Part shown: in pieces, positions 1 to 7,796 of the stretch | Position numbering within the stretch: the stretch's first letter is position 1 | Layout of the letters: every line of letters starts with the position of its first letter | Assembly: GCA_005223375.1 (NCBI GenBank) | Contig: RXOD01005533.1 | Span: 1 to 13,561 of the forward strand | Source of the DNA: Amoebophrya sp. AT5.2 | Lineage: Eukaryota > Sar > Dinophyceae > Syndiniales > Amoebophryaceae | Direction: 5' to 3' | DNA length: 13,561 nt | Notes under the pieces: generated by a model | Told to the model about the DNA's origin: nothing | Databases searched by the model: none | What the model saw: the letters and a program-made list of their open reading frames with translations, nothing else | Program-made: the position numbers and the translations under genes

Positions 1-888
1 CCCCAGCCTCTCCAGCCTCTCTGCCTTGTTTTTCCTCCGGGCGAAGTTCCCTCCTGACTCTCCTGCATTTCCTTTTCCTCCTACCTCGTTGGCTAGACGA
101 CGACTTTTCCCGTGCCTATTTCTCTTCTCGGCTCCGGAGGGTGACTGCCTCTGTCCGTCCGCAGCAGCAGTAGAGTCGGCTCCTGACAACGGGTCCTCCG
201 ACTGGTCGCCCGCACCAGTAGAGTTCTCACCGCCGGCACGGCCAGAGGATACCGGCGAAGCCGAACTGGCCCCGCGTAAAATCGTATTCCAATCCCCGCC
301 AAATAAAGCGCCTTCCTCTTCACGACCATCCCCCGGATCCGATTCGGAGGACCCCCAAGCACGACGGTCGAACCACTGAGGATTTCCCAAATTATTTTCC
401 CGACAGAGATCATCCTCGTCCTCCGAGGACAGCTCGGTGGCACCACACTCGAGAAGGTAATCTAAATAGGGTGCCTCCCGCGTGTAGTACGGCTGCACGT
501 ACCTGGTTCGCCGCAACGTGACCCACTGGACCCCTTTCGAATAAGAGCCCGCCGGAGGCGCGCCGTGGTCATCAGAGTGGGCGGGGCGACGCTCAGCGAA
601 GTCCGCCGAAGCTCCGCTGAGCGTGGCCTTCAACGTGGGCGGCGGTGCTGGAAGGATGTGATCCGTAGCATCGCCCGCAACCCGATCATCGCCCGCACCA
701 TCGCCCGGCGTGGTCATCGGATCCAGGCTTTCGTGGTTGTGGAGGTTGTCCTCGAATTGTTGTTCCTCTTCCGCCGACATGTCCGCCCATCGACGCCCGC
801 CGGAGGTTGGATGAATATGCCAAAAACCACCGATCCACAGTGCGCGGAGAGGTGTGGCCATTCGGCGCAGTAGCCTTGCAGAAGCCAT
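1..888 (-). CDS. Partial gene 1: hypothetical protein with Arg-rich N-terminal targeting sequence and acidic low-complexity body (3' end beyond left edge)
   Basis: The minus strand is open from an ATG at 888-886 to the window edge, 296 codons without a stop. The ATG is the first Met after an in-frame TAA at 921-919 and has a strong eukaryotic context (AAAAATGG). Residues 1-37 carry five to seven Arg and no acidic residue until D36, with a short hydrophobic patch (A16-W23). This suits a mitochondrial presequence or a weak signal peptide; I cannot decide. RRWAD (32-36) is followed by an acidic, Gly/Asp-rich stretch (about 38-70) with imperfect AGD repeats. A more ordered aromatic segment follows at about 120-150 (QW at 121-122, YY, APYLDYL). 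The rest is Ser/Gly/Glu-rich and turns Lys/Arg-rich near the edge. I recognise no family. Two motifs and the upstream DNA resemble gene 2, so it may be a paralogue of it. High confidence that it is coding, none on function. Confidence 0.72.
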   Translation of the reverse strand, partial: MASARLLRRMATPLRALWIGGFWHIHPTSGGRRWADMSAEEEQQFEDNLHNHESLDPMTTPGDGAGDDRVAGDATDHILPAPPPTLKATLSGASADFAERRPAHSDDHGAPPAGSYSKGVQWVTLRRTRYVQPYYTREAPYLDYLLECGATELSSEDEDDLCRENNLGNPQWFDRRAWGSSESDPGDGREEEGALFGGDWNTILRGASSASPVSSGRAGGENSTGAGDQSEDPLSGADSTAAADGQRQSPSGAEKRNRHGKSRRLANEVGGKGNAGESGGNFARRKNKAERLERLG

Positions 889-1124
889 TTTTGATCCGAT
901 CGAGAAATTTGGATCCTTTTATTTCCAAGGGCAGGCTTCTCGTCCTTGGGTTCGGTTTTGCGTCTAGGAAGTAGGTACGGTTGATGCTTATTCGAAATTC
1001 AACTGAGTGGCGAAGTAGAGCAGTTTTTTGCTATAGGAGCGGACGCGACATAAACGTTTCTTTTTGAAGATTCTTTACACGAGTTGTATAAGTACACAAG
1101 AGTTTGAAGATTCTTACACGAGTC
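889..1124. other. Proximal upstream region of gene 1
   Basis: This is the immediate 5' flank of gene 1, read on the minus strand. It is AT-richer than the coding DNA and contains in-frame stops relative to gene 1. A short direct duplication is visible: TTTGAAGATTCTT followed by ACACGAGT occurs around 1062-1085 and again around 1103-1123. I see no clear TATA box, splice sites or RNA gene. It probably contains the 5' UTR and core promoter, but that rests on position only. Confidence 0.35.
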
Positions 1125-1530
1125 GAGGTAAGTGTAAGGCCGATCGTTCTATTCTCAAGCTCGAGAAGTCGAGAGTTAACATCCAAGTGAGTAAAAGCGA
1201 GCGAGTCCAAATCCTTTTCCCAGGGTTGATATAAACGTAGTAGAAATGTCCAAAGTTTGATTCCCAAACTGGCGAGTCTAGCAGCCATCCAAACGACAGC
1301 GCCTAAGTTCCTGACTTTTCTTTTTGGTGCGGATGCGATTCGTGCCCGTTTTTTTTTTTGCGTTCTTTTCGTCCAATCGAGAGACCTCCACGACCTTTTT
1401 TTTTCGATTTCGCCAGATTCATTGTCATTCGCGATCCGCAATACATTTTTTTTTGCCGAATTCGCAGGGAATGAACGCAGAAACCAGCAAGGAATTCATG
1501 ATCCGCAATGAATGAATGGGCACGGATCTT
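1125..1530 (-). repeat. Upstream homology block, copy 1 (paralogous to 7797-8175)
   Basis: This block, about 240-640 bp upstream of the gene 1 ATG, is colinear with a block about 375-750 bp upstream of the gene 2 ATG. Anchors in the same order are: AAGTGTAAGGCCGATCGTT (1130-1148); GAGTAAAAGC.AGCGAG (about 1190-1205); a TAGTAGAAATGTCCAAAG-like stretch (about 1238-1255); CCTGACTTTTCTTTTT (about 1310-1325); AATCGAGAGACCTC (1374-1387); and CGCCAGAT (about 1411-1418). The copies differ by many indels that break every reading frame, so what is shared looks regulatory or 5' UTR rather than coding. A minus-strand frame across it (1441-1031) is not conserved in the other copy. Confidence 0.6.
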
Positions 1531-1666
1531 GCGAGCAATTGCTGACCGAAACTGCAGCAGCGCGTGCCCTCCCAATTCCGTAGCAGTTCGCTCCTACCTG
1601 CCGCGTGGTAGACTTATTTGAGGCCCATACCGGTTCCAGTTTGAGCTTCTGAAATTTTTTTTTTTT
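1349..1666. repeat. Cluster of long poly-T tracts
   Basis: Four T runs of 9 to 12 bases lie at 1349-1359, 1396-1404, 1446-1454 and 1655-1666 (poly-A on the gene strand). They lie partly inside the upstream homology block, but the second copy of that block lacks runs this long. They could be nucleosome-excluding promoter DNA or slippage-expanded tracts. GATCCGCAAT is also repeated at 1433-1442 and 1500-1509. Confidence 0.55.
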
Positions 1667-1673
1667 GGTCTAC

Positions 1674-1780
1674 GTCTACAAGCGAAGGAGAAAAGCCACA
1701 TCATGCGGCCGCTCCTTAAAAAGTTTTTTGTAGACGAAAGACAGAGACTCTGAAAGGCTATCCATCTCATTCTACACGAC
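1674..1780. repeat. Degenerate two-box repeat, copy A
   Basis: Box 1 is GTCTACAAGCGAAGGAGAAA (1674-1693). Box 2 is GGCCGCTCCTTAAAAAGT (1707-1724), 13 bases after box 1 ends. An 8-bp inverted match to the start of box 1 (TTGTAGAC, 1728-1735) follows directly, so the unit could fold. CTCATTCTAC (about 1765-1774) ends the similarity and recurs in copy B. I detect no coding capacity. Confidence 0.5.
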
Positions 1781-1861
1781 GATCTCGCTCTACTCGCAAA
1801 TACCGTCGCGCTTGTGGTCGATTCAGTTATTCTCTGTGCACAAGTTGCGGCTGAGCCAGAT

Positions 1862-2002
1862 GCTTATGCTGACGTCTAAACGTGAAGGAGAAAACTATGA
1901 AAAACTAAATTAATAAGTATAGCCAGATAAGGCCGCAGCTGCTCCTTGGAAAGTGTTTCGGACAGAGGATTCAGAAAATTCGGCGACGTTCTCATTCTAC
2001 GG
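1862..2002. repeat. Degenerate two-box repeat, copy B
   Basis: Box 1 (GTCTAAACGTGAAGGAGAAA, 1874-1893) is preceded by a GCTTATG stretch also found ahead of copy C. Box 2 (GGCCGCAGCTGCTCCTTGGA, continuing to GTTT; 1931-1958) lies 37 bases on, the gap enlarged by an AT-rich insertion. The downstream TTCTCATTCTACG (about 1989-2001) matches copy A. Confidence 0.5.
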
Positions 2003-2270
2003 GTGCTTCTTTTTTGCTAGCGTCTGGCGCCGCAAATGGATTTCACGCCACCGCACTGCCACGCGCCAGGTGGCGTCAGCCTACTCAGATGCAACTTTCT
2101 AAATTGTACACAATTCGAGCGCTGCAAGGGACGGGGCCATCCAAACTCACAGGTAGCTCCAGGCAAAGTAGGCGCCTGGCGCTGCATTTTGCGCAACTGG
2201 ATCCGGGATACGGTTATGCCCGCGACCATATGCCTCGGCGCTAGCCTCGGCATGAGTCTGCAATGGAATA

Positions 2271-2400
2271 CGGTCCAGGGATACGCTTATGTCTACAGGC
2301 GAAGGAGAAGACAGATTTCAGGCCGCCCCTTAAAAAGTGTTTAGCTCGCAAGACCCAGAAATATGGGCAGCGTTCTCAGCTAAGTCCGAGCCAGCCTAAA
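2271..2400. repeat. Degenerate two-box repeat, copy C
   Basis: Box 1 (GTCTACAGGCGAAGGAGAAG, 2291-2310) and box 2 (GGCCGCCCCTTAAAAAGTGT, 2321-2340) are 10 bases apart. The leader CCAGGGATACGCTTATG (2274-2290) has another near-copy at 2202-2218 (CCGGGATACGGTTATGCC) that lacks the boxes, so partial units also exist. GCGTTCTCA (about 2371-2379) is the weak counterpart of the copy A and B end. Confidence 0.5.
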
Positions 2401-2475
2401 ACACGCGAACGGGCAGACAGAGTTCAGTCCGCTCCTTAAAAAATTACTCGAGGCGCAAAGAGCAGGCGCGGTCAG
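2401..2475. repeat. Truncated two-box repeat, copy D
   Basis: Only box 2 is kept (TCCGCTCCTTAAAAAATT, 2428-2445), with a GACAGA-like lead-in as in copies A and C. It lies almost directly after copy C. Confidence 0.35.
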
Positions 2476-2845
2476 GTGTTGTATGAAATTCTACAAACCA
2501 ACGTAGATACTTAGTTTCTCGACCCACGTCATGGCATAAATGTTAGCGGCAGTGTATAGTTTTGAACCCACGGCAACCGCAACGGTTTTGGTGCTTAGTT
2601 GCTAAATACTTATACCTACTTTTTCACGTCTTTTTAGCTAATCGGGCCCGGCACATAATTGCTATCAATGCGCGATCAGTTTCAGTTTTGGCAAGTACGT
2701 CCCACAGAGGCTGCTGTTGTGTTTCGGATGAACATGGTGCACATCGAGGAAAGTAAAAATTGATAGATATAGATAGAGTAACTACAAATCCTACTACCTA
2801 CTACCCGGAGGTACATTCATAATTCTGGTAGAGCTTCTACGGGGT
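2476..2845. other. Spacer downstream of gene 2
   Basis: This is the 3' flank of gene 2 on the minus strand. I see no credible gene. It contains a GATA/TAGA microsatellite (about 2760-2778) and a CTACTACCTACTAC stretch (about 2791-2804). A perfect small stem-loop, GTAGA-GCT-TCTAC (2828-2840), begins 5 bases beyond the gene 2 stop. No canonical AATAAA was seen close to the stop. Confidence 0.4.
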
Positions 2846-5800
2846 TCACCAGCGACTCAGCTCGACTACAATATCAAAAAGCCTGTCCGCAACGGTCTTC
2901 GGTGGCGTGACTTCGGTGTTTGGCGGAAGCAGTAGCTCGCTGGCGGAAGCAGTCGCTCCTGCAGGTGCGGCCCCTGCTGTCACACGCGTTGGCCCCAGAA
3001 ACCCAATCCCCTGGCTCCTCCTCGCAGCTCTTGTCGTGGATGAACTATTGGCCCCCCTCTGCGTGTCTGTAGCCGATGGTGCGCCTAGCCTCCTGCTTCT
3101 CGGGGGCGCGCGCTGCGTCCGCGTTGTGCCTTCCTCGCCTTCATCTGCTTCTCGGGTAAAAGAAGAAGTCGCGCGGGCGGCAGTTTCACTGGTGCAGCTT
3201 TCTCCTCCTACTTCTCCTTCTACTTCTACCTTCTCACTTTTTTCCGACAACAGCGCCACGCCGTATCGACCGCACTGCCTCAGGTCCTCCCAGACTTTTG
3301 TGAGGTGGCGATACCCCGGCGACGTGTCGTCGAGGTACTGGGAATTCCGGTACTTCTTCAGGTGCAGGGCCACCAGCTGCAGCGTCGCGTCGGTCACCAA
3401 CACCCGCCGAAAGAACTGCAAAGCCGCGGCGTCGCGGCGCTGGAATTCTGCGATCAGTTTGCACTGAAACACGAACTCTTTCGCCAGCGTCGCCAGCACT
3501 TCCACCGGACCACGCCAGTGCTCCGAACCGCGTAACTTCTCCGGGGAGTAGACCCTGGGGAGCACTTTCGTCGGTATATGAGGATGATCGGGGGGAGGCC
3601 GAAACACTTCTTGCGCGCGTCGATTGTTCTCCCAGGTGCCGTTTTTTCTGTGGTGGGCCTCGAATCCATCGATTTCCCGGCTCCAATAATCGGGCAGTAG
3701 CCAGCGGAGCCCGCACGTTCTGTGACCCCCTGACGCGCCATCATGCAGACGGGCCTCTTTGTTGAAAAGAGCCGGAGATGACCCGTCCGGTAGAAGGTTA
3801 AGGCGCGCGAGGGCCCTCTCCTGGAAAAGCTGCAGCTCCTGCTCCTCGGGCACGGCCCAGTACACATCGAGCGCTGCAAAATCCCGCTCCACGCCCCTCA
3901 ACAGTTGTTCCACAGTAGTTGTATGACGGAGCCAGAGAGCGTTGGGCCACGCGCGCTCGGGCAGGTGGCCCAAGATCGCGTGGAGCACTTGCTGCGCGGT
4001 GCGGGTGTCCTCTCGCTCGAGTGCCGTCCGCCTATCGCCCGCGTGCTGTGGTCGGCTGTCCTCACACAGTACCGGCCGATCCCCCGAGACCCCCGGGGGA
4101 TGACGAGGAGGGGTGTCGAGGAGGTCTAGGTCCTCCTCTCTCACCGTCGGGAGGAGTTCGGCCACACGCAAAGCAGTTCGGCCCCTCGGCTTGCAGGCTC
4201 CCCCTGCAGTTCTCATAAAGCCCGAAGGTAGGGGCAGGTCCTTTGATGCAGGTCCTATGGTGCTCTTACTTCGGCCGCTCCCGGCCCCGCTCCCTGCCAC
4301 AAAAACGCCGGACTTCGGTTTCACCTTCAAGATTTTTCGCAGCTCGCACAGGGCGCACTCGAGGTGCTCGCCGGCTCCGCTCCCCGGCGCTTCCTCGGCA
4401 CATTCCGTGGCGGCGAGAGCCTCAACAGTGTCTTTTTCCGCAGCCCGTGTCTTTTTTCGCGTGTCTTTTTCACCGATCAGACCGCTCAGCGACAAAGGGA
4501 TCGCAGAGGAAGTCCCCTGAGATCGAAAGTGCTCGCTGCTGCGTGCTCCCTCTGTGGTCCTGTCGTCGCTGCTGCCTGGGCCTGATCCTCCTCCTGGTGC
4601 CTCCTGGTACCTCCTTGGATAGACAAAATTCTCGGCGCCAGGGACTCGCTTCGGACTTAACACTAACGGCTCCGGACTTACTAACGGCCGCTCAGGAGTG
4701 CGAGCAGGAGGGAAATTTTCCGGGTCGGGCCCGGCCAGGGTAAAAAGGTACGGCTCCCCAGGTCCCGCACGCTCACCGTCCGGGCCCGAGCCATCTGGAA
4801 ACTTTAGCGAATGTTTTTCGCGAACCGAAGCAAGTTTTTCGCGGAGTCCCATGGCGATCCCTTCCTCGCGACTGTCTGCCGGCCCCTCTGGAACACACTG
4901 CCAGCCCGACTCTGGGCGCCACAGGAAGGATGTTGTGTTTGCTCCGCTGAAGTTGTCGCCCTTCGATACGCACGCGCCCGCTCGATACTCATCCGAGTGC
5001 GAGCCCGAGCGCGTCTGTTCAAGCGGCTCGCCCTCGCGCGTCTGTTCAAGAGGCTCTAGACCCTCGCGCTCCGCGGCCGCATCCGCTGCAGCTGTCTCCC
5101 TCGTTAGATCATCGGCGTCATCCGCGTCCGTCGTCCATGGCTTGCGCGCAGCCTCCGCTTCGAGCAAATGGCGCCCGTACCCGACGCACCAGTCTAGGTT
5201 GGCCACCACCTCGGAGAGCTGTTCTCGGCCCCCGACAGAGCTCGGTTGCTTTTCTTCCGCGAACGCCCGCACGTGCTCGACGATGAAAGGCAGCGTCCCT
5301 TCCCCTTCCAACACCTTGCGGAACCACCGCAAGCGCCAATCTTCCGAGTCCAGTCTCTCTCTCAGACCCCCATCAGCACAGCCGCGGACTTTCTCGTGCT
5401 CGTGGATCGCGCGAACTTGCGTGCACTTCTGCACAAACTGCGGCGCGAGAAGCCTATACATCACGTCCGCGGGGGTTCTTGCATTTTTAACATTCGGGCC
5501 TCCCCCGCGGCCGCGGAATTCCTCCGCCACGCGCTGCAGGCTGAAATTCCACAACCAGTTTTGCTTCTGCTTGTGCTGTTTTTCAAAGAGGTCCACGGCC
5601 GCCTGCCACAGCTTCGTTTCAAACGGGCCGCCTGACATCGCTTCGCTGTCTGCCAGTGCGAGGTAGACCGCCGCCGCGGGCCGCGCCCACTGCTCCGCCA
5701 GAACCCGGCACTGCTCCGTCACGTACGCCGTCCCGAGAGCAGTAAGCATCAAGTCGGAAGCCCCGTTTTCCGGCGGCGAAGCTGCGCTCGTGCCCCCCTG

Positions 5801-7423
5801 CGCACGCCCATACCGGCGACTCTTCTTGCTCCGTCGCTGTCCTCTATTAACGGGGGAGGTACTAATACTATCAGCATCGTCTCCTTCTTTCGCTAGACAA
5901 TCATCTTCAAGGTGGGGCGCCCACGCATACGAGCGCGGCACCCGGTCCGCAAAATCCAACATGCGCGGCCACTGCGTCTGCGACGCGAACTGAAGGTCCC
6001 CAAACTCGGTTGCGTTGAATGATTTCCGGTCGCTTCTTGTCCGGGTAAAGGCATCTGCGGGACAGCCCGCGGCGGACGAGGCGGAAGCGGCGGCTGGGGA
6101 TGTCTCGCCACTTGATGTTGGGGAGCCTTGACCCGGCGCGACAACGTCGGAGGCTATGCAAGGAATCCGGTCGGTGCAGCTCGCGGGAGATTTCGACGAC
6201 GACGGCGCTGCGGGAGAGGTTGATCCGGGTGGCGCGGAAACGACATTGGAGGCCAGAAAACCAGTTGTCGAACACGCGCCCGTCGTCTGGGGACCGTTAC
6301 TTGCCAGGAACGCACCCGTCGCGAACACCGGGCCAGAAGAAGTTGCGGGCGCAGTAGTCTCGGGAAGACCTCCTACAACTCCGCCGGTCGCGAACACCGG
6401 GCCAGAAGAAGTTGCGGGTCTAGCAGTAGTCTCGGGAAGACCTCCTACAACTCCGCCGGTCGCGAACATACCGACGGTGGGAGCACAAAAGCCACTACCC
6501 CGCAGCATCATTTCCACAACGGGTATGCCCATTGCTTCCGCGCTCACCATCCAGGGATCCATGGGCACGGCAACCGCCACACCCGCCACTGGAAGTGGAA
6601 CCCCAGTAACCGGCATGGCCAGGTAGTACTGCCCAGGATCGGCGGGGGCTGGCTGGTCTTCTCCTTGTGGTCCTTGTGGTGGCGCGGGCGGTTGCGGGTG
6701 CGGTGAGGGGAGCCGGTTGGTGGTTGGGGAAGGTGGGCTCGGGGGGCTTCCAGGTCGAGAACTTGGAGACCTTCCGACGTTACAGGGCCCGGGCAAAAGT
6801 GGGAGCTCTCGACTCAAAGCATTCCTGTCGTGAATGGACTTCGGGCGCCGCCGCCTGGCTTCCTTCCTGGCTCGAGTCCTGGCTCCGCCACCCCCTTCTC
6901 TTCCTGTCTGCTTGGCCGCAGCAGAACCCTTTCGCGGATCGACCTTCTTCTCCTCTGCGCCTCCCCCTTCCGCTTGCCCGGTGGGCGTGCTGGCAGGTGG
7001 GTCTGCGGAGTTTTTTTCGGCCGGAGGCGGGTTTTTGTCGGCGTGAGGCTCGGAGTCGGAGGAGCGTGAAGCGGTGTAAGCGATGAAGCCCTCTTGTTCC
7101 TCATCCTCCTCCCGCGCTCCTAGGTCGGTCACCCCCTGGCCCCCGCGCGTGGTCCAGTGGTCAGGACAATGGCCATCGCACCATGGCGGTTCGACTTCGT
7201 CGTCGACTTGATCGTGATCGGAGGTTTCACCGGGGGGAAGACTGTCCTCCTCTCCATCCTCCACGTCCGCCCAGCTCCGACGTCGAGTCGAGGAAAGGGT
7301 CCTGGCACTAATCCGCTGCAGAAGAAGCCCTTCCTGCGGGGAAGCCACGGCTGCCTCAAAGCAGACCCAAGTGGCGGGAACGCCGAGTGTCAGGGACAGC
7401 ACGCGGATAAGTTTTTTCGCCAT
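2846..7423 (-). CDS. Gene 2: large predicted secreted protein with duplicated helical module (1525 aa, unknown family)
   Basis: This is one uninterrupted frame ending in TGA. An earlier ATG at 7456 would add 11 residues, but I prefer 7423: its context (AAAATGG) matches genes 1 and 3, and a textbook signal peptide begins there (KK, hydrophobic core, AVA-S cleavage site at about 27/28). Next come RRRSWAD (47-53), an acidic zone with a Cys/His/Asp cluster (81-90), and an Arg-rich stretch (about 180-197). These are followed by a Pro-rich region (about 217-262), a Val/Ala/Pro hydrophobic stretch (about 270-288) and 23-24-residue tandem repeats (about 322-369). A helical region at about 555-763 ends in module A (655-763). 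After a disordered acidic middle comes a second ordered region (about 1130-1400) ending in module B (1308-1398). The C terminus is low-complexity. I recognise no enzyme motif. The protein is probably exported; where it acts is unknown. Confidence 0.85.
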   Translation of the reverse strand: MAKKLIRVLSLTLGVPATWVCFEAAVASPQEGLLLQRISARTLSSTRRRSWADVEDGEEDSLPPGETSDHDQVDDEVEPPWCDGHCPDHWTTRGGQGVTDLGAREEDEEQEGFIAYTASRSSDSEPHADKNPPPAEKNSADPPASTPTGQAEGGGAEEKKVDPRKGSAAAKQTGREGGGGARTRARKEARRRRPKSIHDRNALSRELPLLPGPCNVGRSPSSRPGSPPSPPSPTTNRLPSPHPQPPAPPQGPQGEDQPAPADPGQYYLAMPVTGVPLPVAGVAVAVPMDPWMVSAEAMGIPVVEMMLRGSGFCAPTVGMFATGGVVGGLPETTARPATSSGPVFATGGVVGGLPETTAPATSSGPVFATGAFLASNGPQTTGACSTTGFLASNVVSAPPGSTSPAAPSSSKSPASCTDRIPCIASDVVAPGQGSPTSSGETSPAAASASSAAGCPADAFTRTRSDRKSFNATEFGDLQFASQTQWPRMLDFADRVPRSYAWAPHLEDDCLAKEGDDADSISTSPVNRGQRRSKKSRRYGRAQGGTSAASPPENGASDLMLTALGTAYVTEQCRVLAEQWARPAAAVYLALADSEAMSGGPFETKLWQAAVDLFEKQHKQKQNWLWNFSLQRVAEEFRGRGGGPNVKNARTPADVMYRLLAPQFVQKCTQVRAIHEHEKVRGCADGGLRERLDSEDWRLRWFRKVLEGEGTLPFIVEHVRAFAEEKQPSSVGGREQLSEVVANLDWCVGYGRHLLEAEAARKPWTTDADDADDLTRETAAADAAAEREGLEPLEQTREGEPLEQTRSGSHSDEYRAGACVSKGDNFSGANTTSFLWRPESGWQCVPEGPADSREEGIAMGLREKLASVREKHSLKFPDGSGPDGERAGPGEPYLFTLAGPDPENFPPARTPERPLVSPEPLVLSPKRVPGAENFVYPRRYQEAPGGGSGPGSSDDRTTEGARSSEHFRSQGTSSAIPLSLSGLIGEKDTRKKTRAAEKDTVEALAATECAEEAPGSGAGEHLECALCELRKILKVKPKSGVFVAGSGAGSGRSKSTIGPASKDLPLPSGFMRTAGGACKPRGRTALRVAELLPTVREEDLDLLDTPPRHPPGVSGDRPVLCEDSRPQHAGDRRTALEREDTRTAQQVLHAILGHLPERAWPNALWLRHTTTVEQLLRGVERDFAALDVYWAVPEEQELQLFQERALARLNLLPDGSSPALFNKEARLHDGASGGHRTCGLRWLLPDYWSREIDGFEAHHRKNGTWENNRRAQEVFRPPPDHPHIPTKVLPRVYSPEKLRGSEHWRGPVEVLATLAKEFVFQCKLIAEFQRRDAAALQFFRRVLVTDATLQLVALHLKKYRNSQYLDDTSPGYRHLTKVWEDLRQCGRYGVALLSEKSEKVEVEGEVGGESCTSETAARATSSFTREADEGEEGTTRTQRAPPRSRRLGAPSATDTQRGANSSSTTRAARRSQGIGFLGPTRVTAGAAPAGATASASELLLPPNTEVTPPKTVADRLFDIVVELSRW
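3230..3502 (-). repeat. Helical module B of gene 2 (second copy)
   Basis: Residues about 1308-1398 repeat the layout of module A: LAKEFVFQC, then FRRVL, then TL and a His, then a final L..V...L..C..YG..LL block. Spacing between the blocks differs by up to about 15 residues, as expected of an old intragenic duplication. The segment is predicted helical by eye. I do not recognise it as a named domain. Confidence 0.55.
5009..5064 (-). repeat. 27-bp tandem duplication in gene 2 (EPLEQTR twice)
   Basis: CGCGTCTGTTCAAG occurs at 5010-5023 and again at 5037-5050, a 27-bp period, giving EPLEQTREG and EPLEQTRSG at about residues 787-806. It lies in an acidic disordered linker, so it is probably a slippage product without its own function. 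Confidence 0.75.
5135..5461 (-). repeat. Helical module A of gene 2 (first copy)
   Basis: Residues about 655-763 contain LLAPQFVQKC, then FRKVL, then TLPFIVEH, then L..VVANLDWCVGYGRHLL. The same landmarks occur in the same order in module B. A YVTEQCRVLAE stretch at about 560-570 resembles the start of the module and may be a third, eroded copy. Confidence 0.55.
6318..6468 (-). repeat. 69/72-bp tandem repeat in gene 2
   Basis: Two nearly identical units (6318-6386 and 6387-6458) are followed by a partial third (GTCGCGAACA, 6459-6468). They encode FATGGVVGGLPETTA followed by a Pro/Ala/Thr/Ser tail, and differ by a one-codon indel. The next stretch (FATGAFLASN, then GFLASN) looks like more diverged units. 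The DNA similarity is high, so the expansion is recent. Copy number may vary between strains. Confidence 0.85.
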
Positions 7424-7796
7424 TTTCAATGAAGGTGTAGTTGATGTGCGAGGCATATTGGACGGAGCTAGACCACAAGCCAGTTTATTGCTGTTCGATT
7501 GATGACGCTGGCACCAGCAATTGATACGCAGTTCTTCGATTCAAGCGCTTAGAATAAGAGCGGTGGTCGATCAGAGTGGTTTGATTCAATAGCAGAAAGC
7601 GTAGTGATAGCGTAGATATTTGATGGATTCGGATGTTCTTACTGCTGCGCTCTTCTAAGGCTTGGACTTCGGTTTTGTTCCTAGTTCCAATATGTTCGAT
7701 TGAGCGAATAAAAACTGTTTTTCGTTTATAGAATAAGCGCCTCTACTTCGTAAGGATGGGCAATATTTTACTTTTTGCTTTTTCGAAGTAAGTATA
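7424..7796. other. Proximal upstream region of gene 2
   Basis: This is the AT-rich 5' flank of gene 2. It includes the alternative upstream ATG at 7456. I see no gene. By position it should hold the 5' UTR and core promoter. TTGATTGA/GATTCAA-type words recur between 7497 and 7590, but no defined motif can be named. Confidence 0.35.

Noticed and set aside
1128..1134. GTAAGT-type words resembling 5' splice sites in both upstream blocks
   Set aside because: They are on the plus strand, opposite to the genes, and no paired branch point or acceptor defines an intron.
1031..1441. A 136-codon minus frame upstream of gene 1
   Set aside because: It lies in the homology block, but the second copy has frame-breaking indels, so the conservation is not at protein level.
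4698..5666. A 322-codon plus-strand frame opposite gene 2
   Set aside because: It is antisense to the strongly supported 1525-codon gene, Ser/Arg-rich as expected from the complement of GC-rich acidic coding DNA, and has no motif or leader.
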